Positions 1 to 8,437 are shown, counted from the first letter of the stretch. The stretch: 64,000 nt of DNA from Rariglobus sp041662485 (GCA_041662485.1 JBAZSJ010000004.1:62001-126000), one strand, 5' to 3'. Notes: a model not told the origin generated them from the letters alone. Translations and numbers: made by a program.

Positions 1-1346
1 CGCGCATCGCACTGGCTTCGCTCAAACGCACCCGTATGCGCCGGGTGCCGGTCTCCACCCGCGCGGCCAGCTTGAAGAGTTTCAAGCGGATGGTGCCTGC
101 CGTCGCTTGCGCCAGTTCCGTGCCTTTCAAGGCGAACGCGCGCAGGCGCTCCACCAGCATGTAGGCGAAGGCCGACAACCACAGCCGCAGTTGGTTGGCC
201 GCGAAGCCCGCCGAGGAGAGCCGGTCGGCAAACAGGTCCTGCTGCTGCTCTTTGATGCGGTTCTCCATCTCGCCGCGCGCGCAATACACCTTTTCGTAGA
301 GCGCTTCGCCCTCGCGCTCCAGATTGGTCACGATGAAGCGCGGGTTGTCCTTGTCTCCCAGCCGCTCGGCTTTGCCGACCACCCGCCGCCGGCGGCTCCA
401 GGAGTCCTGTGTTCGGTAGTTAAACTCATGATAAACGCGGGCCGCTCCGCCGCACAGGCAGGCCTTTTCCCTCGCCCGGTCCATGCTGGGCGCGAGTTCG
501 GCCTGCAACCGAGCGTTGCGCGCCAGGCCCGCCACGTAATACAGCCGGTTCTCCTCGCACCACGACAGGATGTCGTCGCGGCAAAAACCGCTGTCGGCGC
601 GGACCACGATCCGCGCGCGCGGACAGCGCCGGCGCACGGCCGCGACGATTTTTCCGAGCGCGAGGGCGGTGCCGTCGCTTCCGTCGCGGTCGGCGGTGCG
701 CAGCTGCGCCCACACGATGGCGTCGCCGATAAACGCATACAACGGCAGGTAGCAGTAGCCGTCGTGGTAGCCGTGGAAGAACCGGCCTTCCTGTTTGCCG
801 TGCAAGGGGTCGTCGGTCGCGTCCAGGTCGATCATCACTTCGCGTTGCCCCCGCCGGAGGCTTTGCACGCCGAAGCGCAACAACAGCGACTCCGCTTTGG
901 CCGCATCCAGATGCACCTTGTGGTAACGCCCACGCTCAACCGGCTGGAGAGCTCCAGCCGGTTGAGCGTGGGCGCCGATGCCAGTGCCTCGCCCTCCAGC
1001 TTGTCGGCGGCCGCGGCCAGGAGCGGGTCGTGGCGCAGGGCGTGGTGGTCGTTGAGATCTTCGTAGCCCAACGCCAGGGCGAGCACGCGCTGGCCCACCA
1101 GGGTCCGCACCGGGTGTTCGATGCGATCCTGGTCGCGCCGGTCGGTGAAGCACGCGCCAGACCGCGCGTCAGCCCCAACGAGCGATCCAGATCGCGCAAA
1201 AGCAGCACCCCGCCGTCGCAGCCGAGCTGCCCGCCGTCAAAACTCGCGACCACTTGGCGCGCACCCAGGGCTTGAAACCCGAACTCAGTCTGCTCACGGT
1301 TGATCCGAAGCGAACCGGCCGATAATTGCTCGTTATCTTGTTTCAC
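1..1346 (-). pseudogene. IS1380-family transposase, frameshifted and truncated by window edge
   Basis: Reading the minus strand from a GTG at 1346 gives an IS1380-type transposase: an N-terminal part with 'SFDGGQLGCDGG', then 'RVLALALGYEDLNDH', then the catalytic-type block 'DLDATDDPLHGKQEGRF' followed by 'YLPLYAFIGD', and a C-terminal part rich in 'LKLFKLAARVETGTRR' that reaches position 1. These pieces lie in different frames. One base appears to be missing near 1150, where 'GLAR' in one frame must join 'FTDRRDQDRIEH' in another. A second break coincides with a perfect inverted repeat at 928-973 that replaces the stretch between 'TLNRLEL' and 'YHKV'. DDE transposases of this family cut and paste the element. 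This copy should be inactive. The 3' end lies outside the window. Confidence 0.85.
928..973. repeat. Perfect 22-bp inverted repeat scar inside the transposase
   Basis: Positions 928-949 are the exact reverse complement of 952-973, with only two bases (950-951) between the arms. The right arm is the normal transposase sequence encoding 'PTLNRLEL'. The left arm is an inverted copy of it that replaces the expected coding sequence and changes the reading frame. This looks like a template-switch or foldback event rather than a functional site. Confidence 0.9.
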
Positions 1347-1408
1347 ACCAAATAGTTGGCTGATCGGTCGGTTCGCTTCAACCTTTCTCTTGGTGAAATA
1401 TGCGGGTT
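1347..1408 (-). mobile_element. Probable terminal region of the IS1380 element
   Basis: The stretch between the transposase GTG and about 1406 should hold the element's outer end. Read on the minus strand, a sequence beginning CCCGCATATTTCACC at about 1406 is a candidate terminal inverted repeat. It directly follows the point where an unrelated minus-strand reading frame breaks off. The other end is outside the window, so neither the repeat nor a target duplication can be confirmed. Confidence 0.45.
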
Positions 1409-1496
1409 AAAGTCGATGCTGCGGAATGTAGGTGCCGTTCCAGAGTTTTTTGTCGAAGAATTGCTGGTCGGCGGAGGAGGGGGCGGAGGAAGACAT
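1407..1496 (-). pseudogene. 5' fragment of a gene interrupted by the IS
   Basis: A minus-strand ATG at 1496 opens a frame of 29 codons (start 'MSSSAPSSADQQFFDKK', then 'LWNGTYIPQHRL') that stops exactly at the presumed end of the IS1380 element. The composition looks like a real N-terminus, not a random frame. The product is not recognised. The rest of the gene would lie left of the window, beyond the element. An alternative is that it is chance coding in an intergenic region. Confidence 0.35.
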
Positions 1497-1930
1497 GCGG
1501 GATGCGGCGGAGAAGTAGCGAGGACTGAGTAGCGGGTAGCGAGCAGGCCGGAGACGGTGCCAGAAGACGGGAAAGAAAGCGGACGCTGAAGATTTTGAAG
1601 CCTGCAAACGACTAGCGCAACGATGGTTTCTGAGAAGATGAAGAAAGCTGAGGTCGCGTATAGGCGTTGCCACGCGATTGGCGGAGGCTGGGAGCTGAGG
1701 TCCGCGTAAAGGGTTTCACCCACGCGGTTCGAGACGGAGGACGGAACGACGGTGCGTCGGAGGACGGTGGTCGCTAGTTTCTAGGAGCTAGTCGCTAGTT
1801 GGCTAGGAGCTACGCAGGGGCGGCGGCAGGGGAGAAAGAGAACGAGAAAGATAAAGAGAAAGATTTGATGGGGGAACAGCGGGCTGGCCATAAGCGGGGA
1901 TTTCACCATTCGTAGGCCAACTGATACCCC
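1497..1930. repeat. Non-coding stretch with TAG-rich and GA-rich repeat tracts
   Basis: No gene is visible here. About 1524-1545 carries repeated GTAGCG units. Positions 1773-1812 hold several copies of CTAG in the context GCTAGTTNCTAGGAG. Positions 1831-1864 are an almost pure A/G tract of GAGAAAGA-like units. Related tracts recur at 32478-32512 and 41187-41276, so these are dispersed repeats of this genome. A promoter for the downstream symporter is expected here but no clear one is seen. Confidence 0.6.
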
Positions 1931-3208
1931 ATGAAGCTCTTTCGCAGTCTCTATGTCCAGGTTCTGATCGCAATCGTGCTGGGCGTCGCCTTGGGCGTGG
2001 TGAATCCCGAATGGGGAGAGAACATGAAGCCTCTTGGCGACGCGTTCATCAAGCTGATCAAGATGCTGATCGCCCCGATCATTTTCCTGACGGTGGTGGC
2101 GGGCATAGCCGGCATGGGGGACATGAAGCGGATCGGGCGGGTGGGGGCGAAGGCGATGTTATATTTCGAGGTGGTGAGCACGCTGGCGCTGGTGATCGGC
2201 ATGGTGGTGGTGAACGTGGTCAAGCCGGGCGTGGGCATAAACGCGGACGTGGCGACGCTCGATACCAAGGCGGTCTCGGCCTACACGAAGGCGGCGGAAC
2301 ACCAGTCCACCGTGGATTTTATCCTGCATATCATCCCGAACACGTTCATGGGCGCGTTTGCCGAGGGGGAGATTTTGCAGGTGTTGTTGATTTCCGTGCT
2401 GTTTGGCTTCGCCCTTTCGCGTCTGGGAGACCACGCGCGGCCGGCGGTCAATCTGTTGAACGAGGTGGCCCGGGTGTTTTTTGGCATCGTCTCCATGGTG
2501 ACGAAGATCGCGCCGGTGGCGGCGTTCGGGGCGATGGCGTTCACCATAGGCAAATACGGTCCGGGGAGCCTGTGGTCGCTCGGCAAGCTCATGGCCTGCG
2601 TGTATGTGACGTGCGCGCTGTTTGTGTTCGTGGTGTTGGGCGCGATCGCGCGGCTGCACGGGTTCAGTGTTTTCAAGCTGCTGGCCTACATCAAGGAGGA
2701 GCTCCTGATCGTGCTGGGCACGTCGTCGTCGGAGAGCGTGCTGCCGCGGATGATGGAAAAGATGGAGGCCATCGGCTGCGCGCGTCCGGTGGTGGGCATC
2801 GTGCTGCCGGCGGGATACTCGTTCAACCTGGACGGCACCTCGATCTACCTGACGATGGCGGCGATCTTCGTGGCGCAGGCGACAAACACGCCGCTGACGC
2901 TGACGCAGGAGCTGACGGTCCTCGGGGTCCTGTTGTTGACCTCAAAAGGGGCGGCGGGGGTGACCGGCAGCGGATTCATCACGCTGGCGGCGACGCTGGC
3001 CTCGGTGAGTCATATTCCGGTCGCGGGACTGGCGTTGCTGATCGGCGTGGATCGATTCATGTCGGAGGCGAGGGCGCTCACCAACCTGTGCGGCAACGCG
3101 GTCGCGATGGTGGTGGTCGCGATGTGGGAAAAGTCGTTTGATCGCAGCAAGGGCGCGGCGATTTTGATCAATCCCCGTGTAGGCCCGACCGCTGGTCGGG
3201 CGGTTTGA
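1931..3208 (+). CDS. dctA: C4-dicarboxylate:cation symporter, DctA/GltP (DAACS) family
   Basis: A 425-residue polytopic inner-membrane transporter predicted to import dicarboxylates or acidic amino acids with Na+ or H+. Family marks are the serine-rich reentrant loop 'GTSSSESVLPRM' (about residues 260-271), the substrate and cation site 'SFNLDGTSIYLTMA' (about 296-309), the second hairpin 'GAAGVTGSGFITLA' and 'DRFMSEARALTNLCGN' near the C-terminus. Length matches the family. The ATG at 1931 starts with a short amphipathic segment and the first membrane helix, as expected. Oddly, the last eleven codons ('PRVGPTAGRAV') and the stop are supplied by a REP palindrome, so the original C-terminus may have been altered. 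Substrate choice between succinate and glutamate cannot be decided here. Confidence 0.9.
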   Translation: MKLFRSLYVQVLIAIVLGVALGVVNPEWGENMKPLGDAFIKLIKMLIAPIIFLTVVAGIAGMGDMKRIGRVGAKAMLYFEVVSTLALVIGMVVVNVVKPGVGINADVATLDTKAVSAYTKAAEHQSTVDFILHIIPNTFMGAFAEGEILQVLLISVLFGFALSRLGDHARPAVNLLNEVARVFFGIVSMVTKIAPVAAFGAMAFTIGKYGPGSLWSLGKLMACVYVTCALFVFVVLGAIARLHGFSVFKLLAYIKEELLIVLGTSSSESVLPRMMEKMEAIGCARPVVGIVLPAGYSFNLDGTSIYLTMAAIFVAQATNTPLTLTQELTVLGVLLLTSKGAAGVTGSGFITLAATLASVSHIPVAGLALLIGVDRFMSEARALTNLCGNAVAMVVVAMWEKSFDRSKGAAILINPRVGPTAGRAV

Positions 3209-3408
3209 GGTTTTATTTTCGGAACCCGAAATGGATGTAGGCCAGACCGGTGGTCTGGCGGTTTGGGGGTTTGGGAAAGCCCGATCGGCGATCGGGCCTA
3301 CATGGGGCCTACATCGGGCCGTGTCGGTTCCTCGGAACCCGATCAGCGATCGGGTCTACATCGATCTGTATCCATTACCCGGAACCCGACCAGCGGTCGG
3401 GTCTACAT
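3178..3408. repeat. Cluster of five REP palindromes (family A)
   Basis: Five copies of a short palindrome with a GTAG lead: cores at about 3184-3200 (CCCGACC/GGTCGGG), 3242-3258 (CCAGACC/GGTCTGG), 3280-3296, 3338-3354 (both CCCGATC/GATCGGG) and 3385-3401. The first two read GTAGG-palindrome on the plus strand; the last three are on the minus strand. Compensating changes in the two arms keep each hairpin paired. The cluster lies immediately downstream of the adjacent RAYT transposase, which is the usual arrangement for such elements. Confidence 0.9.
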
Positions 3409-3412
3409 GGGC

Positions 3413-3958
3413 CTACATGGGGGAATCGAAATGGATGTGGCCGGCATGGGGCCAGGCTTCGGGCGTGGCGGACAATCCGGCGCGCACGGGGTTCTGCGAC
3501 ACGTAGCTCCATTTTTCCGCGTAGCTTTCCGGTGTTCGCAGCACGTGATCGAAAAAACGGGGTTGCCAGAGTGGCGCCGGTCGACGGAGCGCAGACAGCA
3601 CGCTCTTCCCGGTCCACTCCTTCCATCGCTGCATGAACGCGGACAGCGGTTTGGCTTCGGGCAGCGCGGCACAGAAAAAATGAACGTGATCGGGCATGAT
3701 CACATAACGGCCGATGCGCCAGCCATGGCGTATCTCGGAGGTCTGCCATTCGGCGCGCAGCACTTCGTGGACGGTGTCGTTGGCGAGAAGAGGCTCACGC
3801 CCTTGCGTGCAGCTCGTGATGAAGTAGATCGGACGCTTGATCCATACATGGTCGAGCCGCGCAAGATGAGGTGGCCGCTCCGATGAGGGCTCCGCTGTAG
3901 GTTCCGATGTAGGCCCGACCGCCGGTCGGGCTGTTTGAGTATCTATGCGCTTCGGCAT
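3413..3958 (-). CDS. REP-associated tyrosine transposase (RAYT, HUH Y1 family)
   Basis: A 181-residue single-domain HUH transposase. The metal-binding motif is 'MPDHVHFF' (His91-Val-His93). The probable nucleophile is Tyr152 in 'SYVSQNPVRAGL', the NP(V)RAGL block typical of RAYT proteins. RAYTs bind and nick the GTAG-hairpin of REP sequences as single strands and are thought to spread them. Five REP copies lie just downstream and two upstream, with identical cores, so this protein and family A palindromes form one system. The ATG at 3958 makes the N-terminal 30 residues partly REP-encoded ('TARPAVGPTSEPTAEPSS'); the conserved domain begins at about residue 38, and no better in-frame start is seen. 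Confidence 0.88.
   Translation of the reverse strand: MPKRIDTQTARPAVGPTSEPTAEPSSERPPHLARLDHVWIKRPIYFITSCTQGREPLLANDTVHEVLRAEWQTSEIRHGWRIGRYVIMPDHVHFFCAALPEAKPLSAFMQRWKEWTGKSVLSALRRPAPLWQPRFFDHVLRTPESYAEKWSYVSQNPVRAGLSATPEAWPHAGHIHFDSPM
3908..3935. repeat. REP palindrome (family A) overlapping the RAYT 5' end
   Basis: TGTAGGCCCGACC followed by GCC and GGTCGGG, core 3914-3930, plus orientation. It lies inside the first 20 codons of the RAYT reading frame. Confidence 0.88.
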
Positions 3959-4051
3959 GGGACGTTAAAAGCATGATTGATGCCTCGCACGGATGCCGCC
4001 TGGACGGCGCGGATTTATGCCACGGGACCGGATTGGCATCGGATACTCGGG

Positions 4052-4080
4052 AAAGCCCGACCAGCGGTCGGGCCTACATC
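4052..4080. repeat. REP palindrome (family A) at the 3' end of gspE
   Basis: CCCGACC-AGC-GGTCGGG at 4056-4072 followed by CCTACAT, i.e. a minus-orientation copy. It sits 12 bases beyond the stop codon of the minus-strand ATPase gene, a position typical of REPs between genes. Confidence 0.88.
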
Positions 4081-4091
4081 GGCCTACATCA

Positions 4092-6278
4092 TCACAGGAT
4101 CAGGTCGGGCGGGACGTTGGAGAGGGCTTCCTCGACGGTGGTGAGGCCCATCTTGACCTTGAGCATCGAGTCTTGGTGGAGGGTCTTCATGCCGTTCTTC
4201 ATGGCGATGCGCTTGAGCACGGCGACCTCGACCTCCTTGTTGATGCCTTCGGTGAGCTCCTCGTTGTTGATCATCAGCTCGTGGATGCCGACGCGGCCCT
4301 TGTAGCCGGTGCCGTTGCACATCGGGCAGCCCTGGGGGTTGGCCTTGAAAATCTGGCCGCTCCAGCCGAGCGCCTTTTCCATGATGTCTTTTTCGCGGCC
4401 GGCGGGTTCGTAGGGCTGCTTGCAGTTTTTGCAGACGCGACGGAGGAGGCGCTGGGCGCACACGCATACGAGCGAGGCGGAGATGTTGAAGGGTTCGACG
4501 CCCATCTCGCCGATGCGCGCGATGGTCGAAGGCGCGTCATTGGTGTGGAGGGTGGAGACGAGCAAGTGGCCGGTGAGGGCGGCCTCCACGGCGATCTGGG
4601 CGGTTTCCTCGTCGCGGATTTCACCGACGAGGATGATGTCGGGGTCCATGCGGAGGTAGCAACGCAGGGCGCGGGCGAAGGTGAGGCCGATGGCACGGCT
4701 CATCTGCATCTGGTTGATGCCGGCGAGGGTGTATTCGATGGGGTCTTCGGCGGTCTGGATGTTGACGTCGGGGGTGTTCACTTCGCCGAGGGCGGAGTAG
4801 AGCGTCATCGACTTGCCGGAGCCGGTGGGGCCGCAGTGCAGGATCATGCCGTAGGGCTGGCGGATGCACTCGCGGTATTTGGCGAGATTTTCCTCGGAGA
4901 AACCGAGCGCGGGCAGGGGCAGGGTGCTCTTCGTCTTGTCGAGGATGCGCATGACGACCTTTTCGCCATGGTTCATCGGGCCGGTGGCGACGCGCAGGTC
5001 TATATCGATGTTTTTCTTGGTGTATTTTTTGAAGACGATGCGTCCGTCCTGCGGCAGCCGGCGTTCGGCGATGTCGAGGTTGCACATGATCTTGAGGCGG
5101 GTGACGAGTCCGTTGGCGACCTGGCGGGGGAGGCGGAGTTTTTCCTGGCAAAGGCCGTCGATGCGGTAACGGACGATGAGCTCTTTTTCCTGGGGCTCGA
5201 TGTGGATGTCGGACGCGCCGCAGATGTAGGCGTCCTCGATGATGCGGTTGGTGAGCTGGATGATGGGCGCGGAATCTTCGCTTTCCAACTCGGCCGCGCT
5301 GATCTCGCCCGCGCCATCGGCGGTGTAGGCGTTGGTGATGACATCGGCGACCTTGGAGATGTCGATGTCGCCTTCACCGGTGCCTGTCTTGCTGTCGGTT
5401 TTGAAATGTTTTTTGGTGAGCGACTCGATGAGCGTGGCCGAGGCGACGTGGATCTCCTCGATGATGAGTTCGGTGGCCTGCTGAAACGCCTCGCGTTTGG
5501 CGTAGTCGAGCGGGTTGGTCATCAACACGGCGACGGAATTGGGAGAAAGACGCTTGTGCGGGAAAATGCCCTCGCGGCGGATGATGGCGTCGCCGATGGC
5601 CTCGACAAGGTTGTCCTCGATGGTGATTTCCTCGGCCTTGGTGACGAGGGGGTGGTCGGTGAGCCGGGCGATGAACTTGGCGGTGTCATCGGCGTTCAAC
5701 TGGTGCTTGGGGTCCTGCATGCGCTGCAGGAGACTGGAGGAGTATTCGGCCACCTCTTGCAGCAGGGCGAGGTCCTGGTCGGAAAACTGGCAGTCGGTTT
5801 CGGCGGCGGGTTCCTTGTTGAGGAGCTGGATGGCGCCGATCACGACGTTGGTCTTCAGGGGCACCGTGAGCATGGAGCGCACCTCGAATCCTGTCGTCTG
5901 CGCCATGGACATCATCATGGGCGCCTGGGTCTGGGTGTTGCGGAAAAAAATCGGCGCGCCTTCGGCGATGACCTTGCCGACGATCCCTTTGCCCAAAGGA
6001 AGCTTCAGGGTGAGCAGCTTGGCGGCGGTCTCCTTGAATTTGGCTTCCTTGGTCTTGTCGTTGCCCCAGAGGGAAGGCGAGTAGTAGACGTGTTTGAAGA
6101 CGATGTCGTTTCCCTCGAGCAGATAGAGGGTCATGGACTGCGCCTGGAGCGCTTCGACGACCTTGGAGGCGGTGAGCTCGATCACCGAGGCCATGTCCTC
6201 GCGGCTCGGTGCTGGCTTCGATATGACCTTGATCAGGAGGGAGCGACGAAGGGTGTTTGAAAGGGAAGCCAAGGCCAT
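4092..6278 (-). CDS. GspE/PilB-type secretion or pilus ATPase with N-terminal GAF domain
   Basis: A 728-residue cytoplasmic hexameric ATPase that powers type II secretion or type IV pilus assembly. The C-terminal half has the whole motor: 'RIDGLCQEKLRLP' linker region, Walker A 'GPTGSGKS' (about 484-491), Asp box region, Walker B 'ILVGEIRDEETAQIA', the His box 'TGHLLVSTLHTNDAPS' and the Zn-binding cysteines 'CKNC' and 'CPMC' (about 613-654). Instead of a normal N-terminal T2SSE_N arm, residues about 10-175 look like a GAF domain ('GKGIVGKVIAEGAPIFFRN', 'MLTVPLKTNVVIGAIQLLN'). The start is placed at the ATG at 6278 because GAF homology begins soon after; an upstream ATG at 6368 would add 30 residues. 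No other pilus or secretion gene is adjacent. Confidence 0.9.
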   Translation of the reverse strand: MALASLSNTLRRSLLIKVISKPAPSREDMASVIELTASKVVEALQAQSMTLYLLEGNDIVFKHVYYSPSLWGNDKTKEAKFKETAAKLLTLKLPLGKGIVGKVIAEGAPIFFRNTQTQAPMMMSMAQTTGFEVRSMLTVPLKTNVVIGAIQLLNKEPAAETDCQFSDQDLALLQEVAEYSSSLLQRMQDPKHQLNADDTAKFIARLTDHPLVTKAEEITIEDNLVEAIGDAIIRREGIFPHKRLSPNSVAVLMTNPLDYAKREAFQQATELIIEEIHVASATLIESLTKKHFKTDSKTGTGEGDIDISKVADVITNAYTADGAGEISAAELESEDSAPIIQLTNRIIEDAYICGASDIHIEPQEKELIVRYRIDGLCQEKLRLPRQVANGLVTRLKIMCNLDIAERRLPQDGRIVFKKYTKKNIDIDLRVATGPMNHGEKVVMRILDKTKSTLPLPALGFSEENLAKYRECIRQPYGMILHCGPTGSGKSMTLYSALGEVNTPDVNIQTAEDPIEYTLAGINQMQMSRAIGLTFARALRCYLRMDPDIILVGEIRDEETAQIAVEAALTGHLLVSTLHTNDAPSTIARIGEMGVEPFNISASLVCVCAQRLLRRVCKNCKQPYEPAGREKDIMEKALGWSGQIFKANPQGCPMCNGTGYKGRVGIHELMINNEELTEGINKEVEVAVLKRIAMKNGMKTLHQDSMLKVKMGLTTVEEALSNVPPDLIL

Positions 6279-6388
6279 GGTGATAGACGCCTTTTGTGTC
6301 GGCGTGTTAGCTCTGGAATTGCCATCCGGAGGACATTGTCGCAATGACAATCCTAGCAAAGCCTTCAAACTTTGAAGTTCAACAACCT

Positions 6389-6817
6389 ATGTGGAAACGA
6401 CTGAAGGCGTGGTTCGATGTCATCCGGGATTCGGCGGCACTTCAGACGGGAGTCCTTGGTGAAAGACAGGCGGCGGACTTTCTGACGGGGCGGGGATTCA
6501 AAATCCTGGCCAGAAACTGGCGTGATCCACGTGACCGGCGCGATGAGATCGACCTTGTTTGCCGGGAAGGAGAGGTCGTGGTGTTTGTGGAGGTGAAGAC
6601 CCGCGCCGCCACCGCCCTTGTCCCCGGCTATTTCACGGTGGATGCGCGCAAAAAGAAGGTTCTGCGCCGCGCCGCCACCGCATACCTGCGGCAACTCCAT
6701 CCTCCGCCGGCGACCTTCCGGCTGGATGTGGTGGAGGTTACCACGCGGGGGAACGACGAACCTGAGATCCGGCACTTTGAGAACATCCCCTTGTTTCCGA
6801 AGCATTTTAGGCCATGA
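6389..6817 (+). CDS. YraN/UPF0102 family endonuclease-like protein
   Basis: A 142-residue protein of the YraN family, a small PD-(D/E)XK-like fold of poorly known function, sometimes linked to DNA processing. The nuclease-type core is visible: 'GERQAADFLTGRGFKILARNW', then 'DEIDLVCREGEVVVFVEVKTR' with the D...E-V-K pattern of the fold. Start chosen at ATG 6389 ('MWKRLKAWF'), which matches the usual N-terminus length; an ATG at 6344 is also in frame but would overlap the upstream region of the divergent ATPase gene. It is transcribed away from gspE and towards zwf. Confidence 0.85.
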   Translation: MWKRLKAWFDVIRDSAALQTGVLGERQAADFLTGRGFKILARNWRDPRDRRDEIDLVCREGEVVVFVEVKTRAATALVPGYFTVDARKKKVLRRAATAYLRQLHPPPATFRLDVVEVTTRGNDEPEIRHFENIPLFPKHFRP

Positions 6818-6898
6818 AAAAGACCGCTGATTTTCATGCGGATTATTCAAAGCATTAGCCTTGCTTAGGCCTGTCCGCGTCGGCGAAATCCCTGCCTC

Positions 6899-8437
6899 AT
6901 GTCAGAAGCCCAACGCCATCCCTTTCTCCAAGGACTCAGCAAGCATCGCGGTGCGCCGCCGACGGTCGTCGTGATTTTTGGCGCTTCGGGCGATCTTACC
7001 GCGCGCAAGCTCATCCCGGCGATCTACAACCTGAGCTACGACAATCTGCTGCCCGCGGATTTCCATCTGGTGGGCTACGGGCGCAAGCCGATTCCCGACG
7101 AGGAGTTCCGCACCGACGCGGCGGCGGCGATCAAGGAATTTTCCCGTCGCGAGCTGAATGCGGAGGTCTGGGGCCGTGTCGCCGAGCGCACGACTTACGT
7201 GTCGGGCGGTTACGACGAGAAGGCCGCGTTCGACAAACTCGCCCAGCACATCGCGGCCATCGAAAAGAACCTCGGGCGCGAGGTGCAGACCCTGTTCTAT
7301 ATCTCCACGCCACCGTCGGTTTTCGCGCCGATTCTGCTGAACCTCGGCGCCAGCGGGCTGGCCTCGAAATATCTCGGCAAGACGCATCACGCGAAGGTCA
7401 TCATCGAGAAGCCGTTCGGCAAGGACCTGACCTCGGCCCTCGCGCTGAACCAGACGATCCGCCAGGTCTTCGAGGAACATCAGGTTTATCGCATCGATCA
7501 CTACCTTGGCAAAGAGACCGTACAGGACTTGTTGGTGCAGCGTTTCGCCAACTCGATCTTCGAGCCGTTGTGGAACCGCAACTTCATCGATTCCGTGCAG
7601 ATCACCGTGTCGGAAGAAGTCGGCGTCGGCACTCGCGGCGGCTACTACGAGCAGAGCGGCGCGCTGCGCGACATGATCCAGAATCATACGATGCAACTCG
7701 TCGCGCTCACCGCGATGGAGCCGCCGGTGTCGCTCGACGCCGAGGCGATTCGCGACGAGAAGGTGAAGCTTCTTCGCGCCATCCAGCCGCTTAATCTCGC
7801 GTCGGGCGGAGATGTTTCCCGCGCGCAATACGCCGCCGGCATGATGAGCGGCAAGCAGGTCCCCGGCTACCTTCAGGAAGGCGGCATCAATCCGCAGTCG
7901 GCCACCGAGACCTACGCGGCCATCAAGCTTTCGATCAACAACTGGCGCTGGCAGGGCGTGCCGTTCTATCTGCGTTCCGGCAAGCGCATGGCGCGCCGCG
8001 TCTCCGAGATCGCGATCCAGTTCAAACGTCCGCCCGGCACGTTGTTCGCCGAGAGCGAGCGCTTCAATCTCGCGCCCAACACGCTCGCGTTCCAGATCCA
8101 GCCCGACGAGGGACTCGGTCTTGTGCTCAACGGCAAGGTGCCCGGTCTCGAGACGCGCACGCAGCCGGTGAAGATGAACTTCCGCTACTCCACGACCTTC
8201 GGTTCCAACACCCCCGAGGCCTACGAACGTCTCGTGCTCGACGCCATGATCGGTGACGGCACGCTCTTCATTCGCGGCGACGAGGCCGAGACGTCGTGGA
8301 AAATCTACACGCCCGTTCTCGAAGCCTGGGCGGCGGCCGGTCGCGAGGGCATGGACAGCTATCCCGCCGGCTCATGGGGACCGCCGAACGCCGACGCGCT
8401 CCTCGCCAAGAACAGCCACGTCTGGCGCCAGCCCTGA
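6899..8437 (+). CDS. zwf: Glucose-6-phosphate 1-dehydrogenase
   Basis: A 512-residue enzyme catalysing the first oxidative step of the pentose phosphate pathway: glucose 6-phosphate plus NAD(P)+ to 6-phosphogluconolactone. The N-terminal nucleotide fold carries 'IFGASGDLTARKLIPA' (about 26-41) and the substrate/catalytic motif 'RIDHYLGKETVQ' (about 198-209) with the active-site His. 'EKPFGKDL' and 'RSGKRMARRVSEIAIQF' are also family blocks. Full length for the family. First gene of a zwf-opcA-pgl run; only 10 bases separate it from opcA, which implies co-transcription. Confidence 0.97.
   Translation: MSEAQRHPFLQGLSKHRGAPPTVVVIFGASGDLTARKLIPAIYNLSYDNLLPADFHLVGYGRKPIPDEEFRTDAAAAIKEFSRRELNAEVWGRVAERTTYVSGGYDEKAAFDKLAQHIAAIEKNLGREVQTLFYISTPPSVFAPILLNLGASGLASKYLGKTHHAKVIIEKPFGKDLTSALALNQTIRQVFEEHQVYRIDHYLGKETVQDLLVQRFANSIFEPLWNRNFIDSVQITVSEEVGVGTRGGYYEQSGALRDMIQNHTMQLVALTAMEPPVSLDAEAIRDEKVKLLRAIQPLNLASGGDVSRAQYAAGMMSGKQVPGYLQEGGINPQSATETYAAIKLSINNWRWQGVPFYLRSGKRMARRVSEIAIQFKRPPGTLFAESERFNLAPNTLAFQIQPDEGLGLVLNGKVPGLETRTQPVKMNFRYSTTFGSNTPEAYERLVLDAMIGDGTLFIRGDEAETSWKIYTPVLEAWAAAGREGMDSYPAGSWGPPNADALLAKNSHVWRQP

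Noticed and set aside
3178..3408. CRISPR array
   Set aside because: The repeated units are short palindromes with irregular spacing and alternating orientation, and no cas genes are near.
3993..6260. Very long open frame on the plus strand opposite the GspE-like gene (755 codons)
   Set aside because: It is the complement of a clear ATPase gene; the translation is Gly/Asp/Val-rich without motifs.
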